A stretch of DNA of 34,963 nt from JAQGHB01 sp036384495 (GTDB lineage Bacteria > Patescibacteriota > Saccharimonadia > Saccharimonadales > UBA4665): NCBI GenBank assembly GCA_036384495.1, contig DASVMD010000056.1, forward strand, positions 1 through 34,963, read 5' to 3'. Position 1 is the first letter of the stretch. Each line of letters opens with the position of its first letter. A model generated the notes under the pieces. That model saw nothing but the letters and a program-made list of their open reading frames with translations, was not told the DNA's origin and did not search any database. The position numbers were made by a program, and so were the translations under genes. This document shows, in pieces, positions 23,246 to 32,550 of this stretch.

Positions 23246-24766
23246 TCACCGTAGTGGATTAATAACCGTATAAAGTTCTTGATTAATACCTGCTCGCTTG
23301 ACCGCCTCATTGATTTTTTTATTCGCAGAGGCTTTGATAACCGGATCGTATTCATATTGTTGAGTTGTCGAGTTTAACACAGGCTGTCCTAGGTTTGGCG
23401 ATATGTATATAAAATTTTTATATACAGAAACGTCTGAGACATCTGGTGACTTCAACAAAGCATATACTTTTTTATCTATGCTATCCGTATTAGTCTGTCC
23501 CATATCAACATAGAGGGCTACGTTATCACCCTTAGGGGTTACCTGACACAACACATACCCATTTGCTGATTCGTTGATCCCGCAGTATTGCCCGCTACCA
23601 TAAGTAAATTGAGTAGCGCCACTCAGGTCTTCTGGGTTTAATGCGATAACTTTATTACTAGTGGCAATTATAGCCAGGCCGCGTATCGACAGGATGCGCT
23701 GCACGTCTTTCATACTAAAAACAAGCAATGGTTTGCCGGAGTGAGTATCATACACATCAAGAACACCACTATTAACAAGACATAGTTTGTTGATCCCGCA
23801 GACGCCACCAGATGTGTAAAATTTATCCAGAGTATAGGATTTGCTCTGGCCATTGTGGTAGGTAATAACTTGACTAGTGCCACCAATAACACCAGTTGTT
23901 GTTTGGCTAGCCTCCAGACCGTCATCTCCACCGTCGCCACCACTATTAAAGAGTACACCAACCTGATCACTAAAGGTGGACAAGCCCGCTGGATTTGAGG
24001 TGTCTTTGTTAGGTTTAACGCTATTTAATGACTGTGAAGACGAGGTTGGCGTTGCAAAATAATCTATTTTTGAAAGTTTGCTATTGTAAATCAAAAACCC
24101 AGACTTGAATGGTAAAACATTTTGCGCATCACTAGCTTTAACCCCATAAAGCCCAACAGGATTAGCCAGTCGCAGCTGCTGGTCAATATCGTATACGCTA
24201 ACACTATCTTGTTCGTCATCTGTCGCCACCGCCTTGTTGATACCACCAACACTCAGTAGGCCAACAAGTGGAATATATGGTTCTTCTTTTTCAGTCAAGG
24301 TTGTTGTGGGCGTACTCGAAGTTGCTGGCAGGTGTACGGTAAGCCCGCCGGGTTCCGAGCAATTATAGGAGTATAGAATGTCCTGACCGTAGTATGTACA
24401 GAAGTTTGGGTTGTTACCCACGAACTCCCTACTTTTTTCGCTTTGTAGGCTAGCCGATACTTTAGTGACGCTCAAAAAGCCCGTTGTCTTCGTGACCTTA
24501 AAATAACTCTTATTATCTCCCTCCACGGACACCACAAAAGTACCCTTCTTGACCATCTTCTTGACATGGCCCGTGGAGCTCTGAGTGTTGCTAATTTTGT
24601 CGCCACTCTGATTGCTGATTATATACGTAAGGCTTTTTGATGTGCTTGGCGTCGTTACGTCGATGTAACCATGAGAAGATATCCACAGCAGAATAAATAA
24701 CCCTACGAGTAGTGGCAAACTAAGCGTTAGAATAGTTACGAGTTTTTTATTATTCAATTTGTGCAT
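23246..24766 (-). CDS. Membrane-anchored extracellular protein, propeller-like
   Basis: A 506-residue protein. Residues 10-30 (TILTLSLPLLVGLFILLWIS) are an uncleaved membrane anchor. A region starting at YIDVTTPSTSKSLTYIISNQ looks like a short surface beta domain of the PEGA type. From about residue 165 there are repeated strand-turn patterns (VGLLSVGGINKAVATDDEQ, AIIATSNKVIALNPEDL) reminiscent of a beta-propeller, but I cannot assign a family. Several cysteines could form disulfides. It is the last gene of the secretion-like operon and overlaps the hydrolase gene by 13 nt, so it probably belongs to the same surface machine. No catalytic motif is seen. Confidence 0.6.
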   Translation of the reverse strand: MHKLNNKKLVTILTLSLPLLVGLFILLWISSHGYIDVTTPSTSKSLTYIISNQSGDKISNTQSSTGHVKKMVKKGTFVVSVEGDNKSYFKVTKTTGFLSVTKVSASLQSEKSREFVGNNPNFCTYYGQDILYSYNCSEPGGLTVHLPATSSTPTTTLTEKEEPYIPLVGLLSVGGINKAVATDDEQDSVSVYDIDQQLRLANPVGLYGVKASDAQNVLPFKSGFLIYNSKLSKIDYFATPTSSSQSLNSVKPNKDTSNPAGLSTFSDQVGVLFNSGGDGGDDGLEASQTTTGVIGGTSQVITYHNGQSKSYTLDKFYTSGGVCGINKLCLVNSGVLDVYDTHSGKPLLVFSMKDVQRILSIRGLAIIATSNKVIALNPEDLSGATQFTYGSGQYCGINESANGYVLCQVTPKGDNVALYVDMGQTNTDSIDKKVYALLKSPDVSDVSVYKNFIYISPNLGQPVLNSTTQQYEYDPVIKASANKKINEAVKRAGINQELYTVINPLR

Positions 24767-26532
24767 CCTGAGGTTGGTAGCGATTCGATATCTGGTGGTG
24801 GTGTGCCCTTGCCTATTGCATCAAGTAAATTCTGAGGGCAGTGTTTCACGCCACCAACTTCTATCTGGAAGTGAAGGTGTGGACCTTCTGAGTGGCCGGT
24901 GTTGTCGGACAGCATGAGTAGTTGGCCTGGTTCCACCGAATCCCCAACTTTTACTTTAACACTGCCTGGGGTGCCGTGGAAATAGCCATACCGTACATTG
25001 CCATCGTTCACAAAAACGTGTGTGCCGGCGCCTCCACCCCAGCCGCTATTGGCTAGCTCGCTGACCTCGCCCTTCGCAACTGCAAAGACTTTTGTGCCGG
25101 AGGTGACAGGTATATCAGCCGCTGGATAGTCATGGTGCGGTTTGGTGAAATAATCCTCATGCTCGGTAAACCATTTTTTAGCCACTGGTAAGCTGTATTT
25201 ACCGGTTACCTCGCCGCTGCCATCGCCACTAACCGAACAGGTTGCAGTGTCGGCGGTGTCTGCTGCTGGATCTCCACCGCCCCCAGAACCGAGTCTGGTA
25301 AGGATATCTTGGGCTTTTTGAGCCCTTTGTGGTTGTGCTGCTCCAGCATGACGCTCGTACTTGAGTTCGAAAGCTGAAGCTGCATCTGCGGCACTACTGG
25401 CTGCCTTCAAGGAATCTCCGGCAGCTTTCTCCGGGCTTGTTGTTTTGCCGTCAAGCTGGTCTTGCAAAAACTTTAACTCAGCGCCAAGATCATTGGCTTT
25501 GCTTTTTGGCGAAAACTCATTGATTATCTTACCAGGCGGTGTCCACTGGACGATACCCCAACCCAAGCTAGTATTAGCAAGTTGAGCGGCACTCAAGCTT
25601 TCGGCCGGCGTTTCTTTACCAGACGGAGTTCCTTGTAGACGCTCGGGCTCGTAATTCGATTCAAAAAACATGTTGCCCATAATGCCGGCCGCCTGGGGGG
25701 GAGTGAATCCAGCCGTTCCCGTCAGGTAGTTGTACACCTTTTCTTCGTTACCCGAACCCGTTAAACCAATTGAGCCAGCATCACACGTACATTGAGTGCC
25801 CGGATCTTGCGTGTTACTTGCAGACACGCCGTCCACGACGGTGTTTGCAAAATCCTTGGTGCCCACCCCAATAGTTTCGTGTATGTTGTCGCTACTATCG
25901 AGCTCAATATTTTTATCCGTAGTGTCAATTAACGTGTAATCAAGACTGGAAGCTGAATCGTTAATAATTTTGTTGATACTATCTTTGTCAATTTTACCGC
26001 TGCCTTTGCCCTCAGAGAAAACATTTACCCAGTATATTTTGGCAGTAGCGTTGTAGCTCTTAACCTTGTCGACCATATCTTTTATAGAGGCTTTGAAGTC
26101 GCTATCTCGTTGATTTGTGCCAAGGGCAATAACAATCGAAGATGAGTTGGCAACGCGGTCTTTATCGTCTTCTACTGCCTGTAGGCCGCTTGTTTTGAAC
26201 CCGTCGTCGGTGCCGTCTTTGGTTATTGAGCGGCTTGTCGACGCATTAATGTAAGGGGTGGCACCTTTTGCTAGAAATGCGCTATCTAAATCATCCTTGG
26301 CTCTTGCGGTAATGGAGTCGCCTACCATGTATACGGCCCCGCCGATATTGCTTGTTACGGTGCTTTGGCCGCTGGCTGAACAAGCATTGACGTCAAAGTA
26401 GTTTATGCCTTGCCTATATATAGACTTTTGGTCATCACTAAGAGCGCTGGTTAACGGCATAGAAATAGTAAGCACGGCCGCTACTAGCAGAAAACTGTAT
26501 GCACAAACACGCTTCAGAGCGGTAAGAACCAT
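24754..26532 (-). CDS. Secreted multi-domain hydrolase: SGNH + lysozyme-like + M23 peptidase
   Basis: A 592-residue exported protein. A signal peptide spans residues 1-30 (SFLLVAAVLTISMPLTSA). Residues about 60-235 form an SGNH hydrolase: GDSIT (71-75) with S73, LGTN (137-140), and a late SDNIH with D215 and H218 as the catalytic pair. Residues about 260-400 match the phage-tail-lysozyme family: VYNYLTGTAGFTPPQAAGIM, E291 in FFESNYEPE, and GWGIVQW. After a Gly/Asp-rich linker, residues 445-570 are an M23 (LytM) peptidase: H467 and D473, YGYFHG, and the zinc motif PHLHF (H552, H554). Predicted actions are removal of an ester group, cleavage of glycan strands and cleavage of peptide bridges in cell walls. 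It lies 2 nt after the amidase-bearing gene. Confidence 0.82.
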   Translation of the reverse strand: MVLTALKRVCAYSFLLVAAVLTISMPLTSALSDDQKSIYRQGINYFDVNACSASGQSTVTSNIGGAVYMVGDSITARAKDDLDSAFLAKGATPYINASTSRSITKDGTDDGFKTSGLQAVEDDKDRVANSSSIVIALGTNQRDSDFKASIKDMVDKVKSYNATAKIYWVNVFSEGKGSGKIDKDSINKIINDSASSLDYTLIDTTDKNIELDSSDNIHETIGVGTKDFANTVVDGVSASNTQDPGTQCTCDAGSIGLTGSGNEEKVYNYLTGTAGFTPPQAAGIMGNMFFESNYEPERLQGTPSGKETPAESLSAAQLANTSLGWGIVQWTPPGKIINEFSPKSKANDLGAELKFLQDQLDGKTTSPEKAAGDSLKAASSAADAASAFELKYERHAGAAQPQRAQKAQDILTRLGSGGGGDPAADTADTATCSVSGDGSGEVTGKYSLPVAKKWFTEHEDYFTKPHHDYPAADIPVTSGTKVFAVAKGEVSELANSGWGGGAGTHVFVNDGNVRYGYFHGTPGSVKVKVGDSVEPGQLLMLSDNTGHSEGPHLHFQIEVGGVKHCPQNLLDAIGKGTPPPDIESLPTSGCTN

Positions 26533-26534
26533 AG

Positions 26535-29513
26535 CTACTCTCTCACCTTTTTCATAACTTCATTGAAATAGTATGAGTCAATATCGGATTTTTGGGCCGC
26601 ACCTGGGCAGTTGTTATAGTCTGAGTGTGGGTGTACGCCCACAACGGCGTCACATGTGGCGGGGCCATCCAAAGGTATGTTGTACTTCTTTACGAGGTAT
26701 TTTACGGTATTAACTACGGCATTAAATTTCTCTGGATATTTCTCGATACCGTCCTGGCCAAACTCGCCAGGTCCACCCTCAATTTCAATACCAATTGTCG
26801 TAGCATTACCACCAATGGCATGATTGGCCTTAGTGTTGAGCTCCTTAGTCATTTGGTATACATCCCCCTTAGAAGTAATACCAACTTGTACCGAAAGGCC
26901 GTTAGACTTGAAGGTGTTAACCAGTGGTGTAATTCCCTGTCCAAACTGATTGCCCCACCAGTGTAGCGTGATGCCGGTAGGATTTATCGTACAGCCACAA
27001 GCAGCGCCTGGGATTGGGTTGGCTAGTTTCTTGATTGTTACAGTGCCGTCTGTTGCGTCTGTCGCAGTCTCTGGTGTGGCAGTACTTTGTGAGCCAGTAT
27101 CTACTCCAATGTCGTTACAAGACTGAGCATCTCCCTGATAGCAAGCCGCAGTTTTCATAACAATGGTGTCAGTCACGAACATGGTGGTGCGCTTCCAGCC
27201 AGGGTCGCTGAAATCGCCGCAGTTGGCGTTTTGGTAGTCGTCGCTGTTGGGGTCGACGGCTTGTTTTTTAACGACGTCCCACACGTTGTCGGTCTTGCTA
27301 ATCTCGTCGCCAAAACAGGTCATGGCTTTAGATATGTAGTTGCAGCTGGTATTGGTGGTGCCATCGCTGTTCAGACAGCTACTGTCCAGGATTTGAGCGG
27401 TGGCGTCGGAGTTGGCCCCGGAATTGGCCACGTCGGGATCATTCAAAAGACTTGGCGGTGTGCCAGCCTTAGGAAAACCCCAGTTATAGGTGGTAGCCGC
27501 ATCAGTTTTATGGGTAAATAAAGATCCCAGACTGCCCGGCAGTAATTTGCCGATATTGAGGAAGCTGTTCGTCAGTGAGGCTATGTTTTGGCTTAAGCGA
27601 GGGCTCATGGACATTGCCATTTTGCCGGCTAACGACCGGTAATCTTTAATGTCAAAAACGCGCGCAAACATGCTTTCGGAGCGGAACTGCGCGTCATCCT
27701 CTTGCTGTTGGCGTTCGCTAATGATCGACGTTGCCGAGTCGCTGAGATTCACCGCGCCAGCCGAAAAATTGGCAATGTTGTCGGCGTAGCGAATGCCCGT
27801 GGCGGCAATATTACCACCCCCTGGTCCACTCAATACTGCTGGAATCACATCTTTGCTTTTTACCAGATTTGTCAACTCGTGCTGAAAGAAATACAGGGCG
27901 CCACCAAAGGCCGCAGTGCTGGCCGCCTGTGTTGCGGTGTACGTGGCATAGCTGGCAGCTCCACCGTCTACAGGTAGGTTAATGATAAAAAACAACGCAC
28001 CAGCTGCAAGCTGAACTATCTGCCCGGGTGCGCTACATGCTAATCCTGCGAGCGGTAAGTCAGCGCCCTTTTTGAGGTTATTGGCTGTAGTCTTGCTGGA
28101 AAAGGCTTGCTGCAAGCTAGGCGTAAGGTCAGGCCCGCTCGGATTTGAGTTACCGGCCAACACCTGAAATGCTTTGCCCTGAAAAATGCTTTTGCCACTA
28201 CTATCGGTAAAACTTGACACAAAGCCGCCAACTTGATTGGTGCTTATGTCTTGCCCGGACTTGATCTGTTCGCCGAAGGACATCATGTCAACGGCCTCTA
28301 AGGCGGCCGGTACTAGTATGGCATCGTGGTTAAACTTTATAGCGTCGTCGGCTGCGCCTCGCACCGAGCATACCACGGCAGTCGGTATTAATACTTTATC
28401 GGCTATGTTTTGTACGCTCGGGTCGATTTTTTCCTTAAGACTGGCTCGAAGACTTGCGGTATTCTCGGCCACCGGATCACTAATGGAGGCTCGAACGCGG
28501 TCTTCGTTAGCTTTCTTGGCCTCGGCCGCGGTTACTGCCCTATCGGCTGCACTGGTGGCGGCTTTTTTGACTGGATGGAACAAGCTAACGTCGCCAAAAT
28601 AATTGGCCAAAACCCTGGTATTGATGCCCGTTAGAATTTTGCCGTCGCCCAAAATCGATAAGCTGTTTTTTGTCAGTTCGCTGGTTTTGAGTGGAAAAGC
28701 CTGGTCGGTGGTGTTTATGGTAAATTTACTGCTGGCCGTGTCAAAATGCAAGTTGTCTGTTGTTAGGCCCAGTTTGTCGGCGATAAAACTTTTTTGCTCG
28801 GCGCGCGACATGCCGTCCAGCTCGGGGAACGTCGACTTTAGTTTGTCTGGATCAACCGTGGCGCCTTTGAGTACGCCTACGGAGTTTGTCTTAAAATCGA
28901 TGCCGGCATTAGAAAGATTTTCGAGTGCCGGTCGCAAATATTGGCGGCCGAGTTGGCCAACGCGCGTTTCGCCTACGTCTCGAGCTCCAATCTGACCAGT
29001 AAACATACTTTGCAAGCGACTCGAAGAAGTTTGCTGCATGGAAGCATTATCGCGCTGCAATATCTGCGAAGCCTGCACGGCCTGCCCTGCTGGTCCGGCG
29101 ACGCTCATGAAGATAGCGCCAATAACCAACACGAGTGCAATGAAACTTCCGGCTATCGATTTTTTATGTTGGCCTGGCCCGCGGGCTGCATTTTTGACTT
29201 TCATGGCCATACCGAGCGCCGGGTTAATTGCCGAGGCCGCTTTGGTGGCCGCCGCTTGAGTGGCCATACCAGCCGCCGCGCCGCCCAATCCGAACTCTTT
29301 GGAGGCTAATCCACCGCGTGGTTCCGCTTCGCTGTCGGAGACGCCGCCACCATCGGCGGCAGCTTCGCCCTTCTTGACGCCAGCCAGCGGATCGCTGCCC
29401 GGACCCGCTTGCGCGCCATACGGCGTGGTGCTATCGCTGAGCGCGGCATTGCTCTCATCGCCAACGGCACCATGTTCGCCGGGCAGTTTATCATCGTATA
29501 CGGAGTTTGCCAT
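26535..29513 (-). CDS. Large membrane protein of the secretion locus with C-terminal amidase
   Basis: A 992-residue protein. An N-terminal disordered, Gly/Ala/Asp-rich stretch (1-115) precedes a membrane segment (SIAGSFIALVLVIGAIFMSV, about 119-138). A long middle region follows, with further hydrophobic stretches near 500-560 (LAAGALFFIINLPVDGG, TAAFGGALYFF). The C-terminus (832-992) is an N-acetylmuramoyl-L-alanine amidase of the Amidase_2/PGRP fold. The zinc ligands would be H851 in TLHWWG, H961 in GVHPHSDY and C969 in NNCPG, with IGIEIEGG in between. It should cut the bond between muramic acid and the stem peptide. A transmembrane scaffold fused to a wall-cutting enzyme suggests a piece of the secretion apparatus that opens peptidoglycan, similar in logic to VirB1-type enzymes. 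The middle region is unrecognised. Confidence 0.75.
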   Translation of the reverse strand: MANSVYDDKLPGEHGAVGDESNAALSDSTTPYGAQAGPGSDPLAGVKKGEAAADGGGVSDSEAEPRGGLASKEFGLGGAAAGMATQAAATKAASAINPALGMAMKVKNAARGPGQHKKSIAGSFIALVLVIGAIFMSVAGPAGQAVQASQILQRDNASMQQTSSSRLQSMFTGQIGARDVGETRVGQLGRQYLRPALENLSNAGIDFKTNSVGVLKGATVDPDKLKSTFPELDGMSRAEQKSFIADKLGLTTDNLHFDTASSKFTINTTDQAFPLKTSELTKNSLSILGDGKILTGINTRVLANYFGDVSLFHPVKKAATSAADRAVTAAEAKKANEDRVRASISDPVAENTASLRASLKEKIDPSVQNIADKVLIPTAVVCSVRGAADDAIKFNHDAILVPAALEAVDMMSFGEQIKSGQDISTNQVGGFVSSFTDSSGKSIFQGKAFQVLAGNSNPSGPDLTPSLQQAFSSKTTANNLKKGADLPLAGLACSAPGQIVQLAAGALFFIINLPVDGGAASYATYTATQAASTAAFGGALYFFQHELTNLVKSKDVIPAVLSGPGGGNIAATGIRYADNIANFSAGAVNLSDSATSIISERQQQEDDAQFRSESMFARVFDIKDYRSLAGKMAMSMSPRLSQNIASLTNSFLNIGKLLPGSLGSLFTHKTDAATTYNWGFPKAGTPPSLLNDPDVANSGANSDATAQILDSSCLNSDGTTNTSCNYISKAMTCFGDEISKTDNVWDVVKKQAVDPNSDDYQNANCGDFSDPGWKRTTMFVTDTIVMKTAACYQGDAQSCNDIGVDTGSQSTATPETATDATDGTVTIKKLANPIPGAACGCTINPTGITLHWWGNQFGQGITPLVNTFKSNGLSVQVGITSKGDVYQMTKELNTKANHAIGGNATTIGIEIEGGPGEFGQDGIEKYPEKFNAVVNTVKYLVKKYNIPLDGPATCDAVVGVHPHSDYNNCPGAAQKSDIDSYYFNEVMKKVRE

Positions 29514-29550
29514 CTTTGTGTTGCCTAAGTCTAAAACTACTTATGCTCGT

Positions 29551-29556
29551 ATTATA
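29551..29556 (-). promoter_or_regulatory. -10 box ahead of the amidase gene
   Basis: Perfect TATAAT on the minus strand in the 108-bp gap between the VirB4 stop and the amidase-bearing gene. It would give a leader of about 30 nt. No good -35 and no Shine-Dalgarno are seen. It allows the hydrolase genes to be expressed apart from VirB4. Confidence 0.5.
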
Positions 29557-29621
29557 CCCCTAAATCGCCTCTATAGCCATGCCGTTCTAACAGGGGTAGC
29601 TTGTCAAGGCCCCCGCGACCC

Positions 29622-31550
29622 CTAGGCGCTGCCAGGATACAGTCGATTTTGCAGGTCGATAGTGCCTTGCGGCTGGCTGAAATCGCCGGCTTGCTCGGCG
29701 GCTTGCATTTGCTGGATTTGCTCAGGATTGGTAGTAATCAGGCTGGTTTCGGTGGGGCTGGCCACGATCTGGATATGCACGTGGTTTTGGCCGGCAAAGA
29801 ACAGGCCCTGCCCCACGGGGAACTGGCTGAGGCGCTTCTTTTCTTCGCTGGTGAGCTTAAAGACATCGCTGAGCACGTCCACCGCCGAGGTTGATTGCTT
29901 GAGCAGGAACTGCATGGAGGCGTTGGCCACGATCGCCCGCCCCATGCGCGAGCCCATAAAGTCCTCGACGTCCTGGGTGATGGTAGTGATGCCCAAGTTG
30001 TATTTGCGGGCGCGCTTAGCCAGTGAGAACAAGAAGTTAGCGCTGTCTTCGTACTTCATGAGCTGCCAGGCCTCGTCCACGATCAGCAGACGCTTTTTCT
30101 GGTCGGATTTAGTCTTGTTCCAGATGTAATTGAGCACGATGTACATGGCGACCGGGCGGAGCTCGTCCTCGAGATCGCGCAGGTTAAAGACCACCAGCGG
30201 GTTGTTGATATCGGTGTTGCTCTGTTGGCTAAAAATGCCGGCGAAGGTGCCGCTGGTGTACTTGCGCAGGCGCTGCGCCAGTTGCGGACCGGTGCCGCCC
30301 ATGTGCAGCAGGGTGTCGTAGAGATCCATGATGGTCGGTGGGATGCCGGTGTGCGTGAGCGGGTCGTTGGTGATGCCGGCTTTGGCGTAGGTTTCAATTA
30401 GCGCGGCGTCGAGGTCGGCTTCTTCAGATGGCGCCAGTGCCGGCATCATGGCGTTGTTACCGCCCTGCATTTGCACCTGGGCGCCGCCCATCATCAGGCG
30501 CAAAAGTCCATGCAAGGTAATCAAGTTGCTACGTAAGGCGTTATCGGCCTCCTCGGCGTCCACGACTTTCGGTAGATCAAACGGATTAATCCGGGTGGCC
30601 GAGTTCAAGCTGAGCCGGACATAGGCGCCGCCCACGGCCTCGCACATCCGCTGATATTCGTTTTCGGGGTCAATAATAAAGATTTCGGTGCCGAACATCA
30701 TGCTGCGCAGAGCCTCCAGCTTAACGGTAAACGACTTGCCGGCACCGGACTTGGCAAAGACCACCGAGTTGCCGTTTTCTAGAGAGAAGCGGTCAAAAAT
30801 GACCAGGCCGGAGTTGTGCATATTAATGCCGTACAGAATACCGTTATCTTGCGTGAGGTCGGCGCTGGTAAACGGAAAACTCGTCGAAAGCGCACCGGTG
30901 CTCATGTTGCGGCGAATCTGTAATTGATCGACCATTTGCGGCACGGTGCTGTTGAGTCCCTGCTCTTGCTGCGAGGTTGCGGCTTTGCTGTAGACCAATT
31001 GCTGCCCAAGCATGGATTCAACCTTATGCGATACAAATTCGAGCTCGTCCATACTGCCGGCGTAAATCGTAAAGTACAGGCCAAACCTAAAGAAGCGCTC
31101 TTCGCCGACCTGCAATTTGTCGCGCATTTCTTCGGCGTCCAAAATGGCGGCTTGTTTGCCTGGATCGCGCACGCGGCCTTTTTCGCCGTCGATCTGGATG
31201 CCGGCCTCTAGCTGCGTCACCTTCTTGCGCAGGTTTTCGAGTACCACCTGGCTTTCCACGGGGTAAATATACATGCTCATATCGATGACTTCGTCGAGGT
31301 TTACCATAGCACTCAGCCAGCCGGTGTACACCTGGCGCGGATAGCCGTAGACATAATAGGTGCGAGCGTAACGGGTGCCGAGCTGGAAGTGGGTGCTCTT
31401 AAATTCTAGCGAGCTGGGCGCAATAAAATCACGCAGCGCGGTAATGCCCTTTTGGAAGGCGGCCTGGACTTCTTGCTCTTCGCGGGCGCGCTGTTGCTGG
31501 GCAACTACCACAGGATCGACAGCTGGTTTTTTCTTGCTACCAAATGCCAT
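29622..31550 (-). CDS. virB4: VirB4-like type IV secretion ATPase
   Basis: A 642-residue hexameric-type ATPase of the VirB4/TraC family. Walker A is AKSGAGKSF (266-274), Walker B is RLLIVDEAW (487-495), and ITTITQDVEDF (521-531) carries the downstream sensor glutamine. IDPENEYQRMCEA and RINPFDLP are VirB4 hallmarks. The N-terminal 220 residues bear the VirB4-specific pre-ATPase region. It powers assembly of pili or transfer of protein or DNA across the membrane. It sits 1 nt after the TraC-like gene, so translation is probably coupled. VirD4, relaxase and VirB11 genes are not in the window. Confidence 0.92.
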   Translation of the reverse strand: MAFGSKKKPAVDPVVVAQQQRAREEQEVQAAFQKGITALRDFIAPSSLEFKSTHFQLGTRYARTYYVYGYPRQVYTGWLSAMVNLDEVIDMSMYIYPVESQVVLENLRKKVTQLEAGIQIDGEKGRVRDPGKQAAILDAEEMRDKLQVGEERFFRFGLYFTIYAGSMDELEFVSHKVESMLGQQLVYSKAATSQQEQGLNSTVPQMVDQLQIRRNMSTGALSTSFPFTSADLTQDNGILYGINMHNSGLVIFDRFSLENGNSVVFAKSGAGKSFTVKLEALRSMMFGTEIFIIDPENEYQRMCEAVGGAYVRLSLNSATRINPFDLPKVVDAEEADNALRSNLITLHGLLRLMMGGAQVQMQGGNNAMMPALAPSEEADLDAALIETYAKAGITNDPLTHTGIPPTIMDLYDTLLHMGGTGPQLAQRLRKYTSGTFAGIFSQQSNTDINNPLVVFNLRDLEDELRPVAMYIVLNYIWNKTKSDQKKRLLIVDEAWQLMKYEDSANFLFSLAKRARKYNLGITTITQDVEDFMGSRMGRAIVANASMQFLLKQSTSAVDVLSDVFKLTSEEKKRLSQFPVGQGLFFAGQNHVHIQIVASPTETSLITTNPEQIQQMQAAEQAGDFSQPQGTIDLQNRLYPGSA

Positions 31551-31551
31551 G

Positions 31552-32535
31552 CTACTGCAGCTCCCTCTGGAGGTGCGCCTGCGCGGCTACACCTTGCCCT
31601 TTGGTAATAATATCGGCCGACAAGTTATCGAAGTTCTTGAGCTGCTGGCGGGTGGCCGTATCGGGGTTGTAGGTATCGTAATACAGCTCAATTAATTCTT
31701 GGGTGTCGAGCGGTAAGCCTTGGATGCCGCACTGTAGCAAACCGGACAGCACAGACTGTACGCGGTTGCGCAGCTCAGTTTTGGCGTTTTCCAGATCTTG
31801 CTCATTAATCACTACGTGCTGCTCCTTGCTATTAAAGAGCGTAGTTAGGCCGGAAATAAAGTTTTTGCTCTGGTTTATGGCTTTTTGTGGATCCAGCGCT
31901 GGGAAAAACGGAACCACCACGTAAAACTTCTTGTCCATGATGTTGGTTTGCTGGCTCAAGGCATCGATGTAGCCAATGTAATCTTCCATGAGCAGCGCCA
32001 GCAACATGTTGTCGTGCTCGGTACGGATTTTATCGAGCTTTTCGATGTACGGCTGGAGGTCAACTTTTTGAGACCGCACAAAGATCTGAATTGGGAAATA
32101 CAAGGAGTTCAGAAAGCCTTGGTAGCTGTACTCGACGGCTTCTTGCTCTTGCGGGCTCATCAAATCAAAGTTGATGCTTTTGACCATCACCACCGATCGG
32201 TACGAGCCGTCGTTCATAATCACGATGCCGTCGCGGATTTCGGCGATTTGTAAGGAGTTCTGAGTGCTATTTGGCGCGGCTTTAGGTTTGACCGGAACGG
32301 CCTGCGGCGAGCCCGGAGGTGGCGGTGCTTGCCCGCCAATGGCCTGCCCTGGTGCTCGCGGCACGGCGGCCTGTCCGGGAGTTGGCGCGGGCATGGCGGC
32401 AGCCGGCGGCACCAATTGTTGTGCCGAGTAATCGCCAGCGGCAAAGGTTTGCCCGGCTGGATACGGAGTTGGTTGATTTTGTTCCGAGGGATTCATACTC
32501 GTCTGCCCACCTTTTGTTTGCGAGTCATCGCGCAC
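31552..32535 (-). CDS. TraC/VirB4-N-like secretion protein
   Basis: A 327-residue protein. Residues 1-90 are a Pro/Ala/Gln-rich disordered stretch. From about residue 95 (LQIAEIRDGIVIMNDGSYRS) a soluble domain resembles the N-terminal domain of TraC/VirB4 ATPases. It contains VEYSYQGFLNSLYFPIQIFV and FYVVVPFFP, but no Walker motifs follow. It therefore looks like the N-domain of a VirB4 split off as its own gene, next to the full ATPase. The start at 32535 gives a 15-nt gap from the preceding gene. An internal ATG at 32496 (MNPSEQ) is an alternative. Confidence 0.72.
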   Translation of the reverse strand: MRDDSQTKGGQTSMNPSEQNQPTPYPAGQTFAAGDYSAQQLVPPAAAMPAPTPGQAAVPRAPGQAIGGQAPPPPGSPQAVPVKPKAAPNSTQNSLQIAEIRDGIVIMNDGSYRSVVMVKSINFDLMSPQEQEAVEYSYQGFLNSLYFPIQIFVRSQKVDLQPYIEKLDKIRTEHDNMLLALLMEDYIGYIDALSQQTNIMDKKFYVVVPFFPALDPQKAINQSKNFISGLTTLFNSKEQHVVINEQDLENAKTELRNRVQSVLSGLLQCGIQGLPLDTQELIELYYDTYNPDTATRQQLKNFDNLSADIITKGQGVAAQAHLQRELQ

Positions 32536-32550
32536 TTATCTGCGGATTGC

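Noticed and set aside
26625..26966. 113-codon plus-strand frame
   Set aside because: Antisense to the amidase domain, whose zinc ligands are intact.
29592..29623. Inverted repeat AGGGGT ... ACCCCT at the end of virB4, considered as a terminator
   Set aside because: Stem of 6 bp with a 20-nt loop, overlapping the stop codon and without a T-run; too weak to call.
29260..29625. 121-codon plus-strand frame rich in Ser, Pro and Ala
   Set aside because: It mirrors the low-complexity N-terminus of the amidase-bearing gene on the other strand; no start signals.
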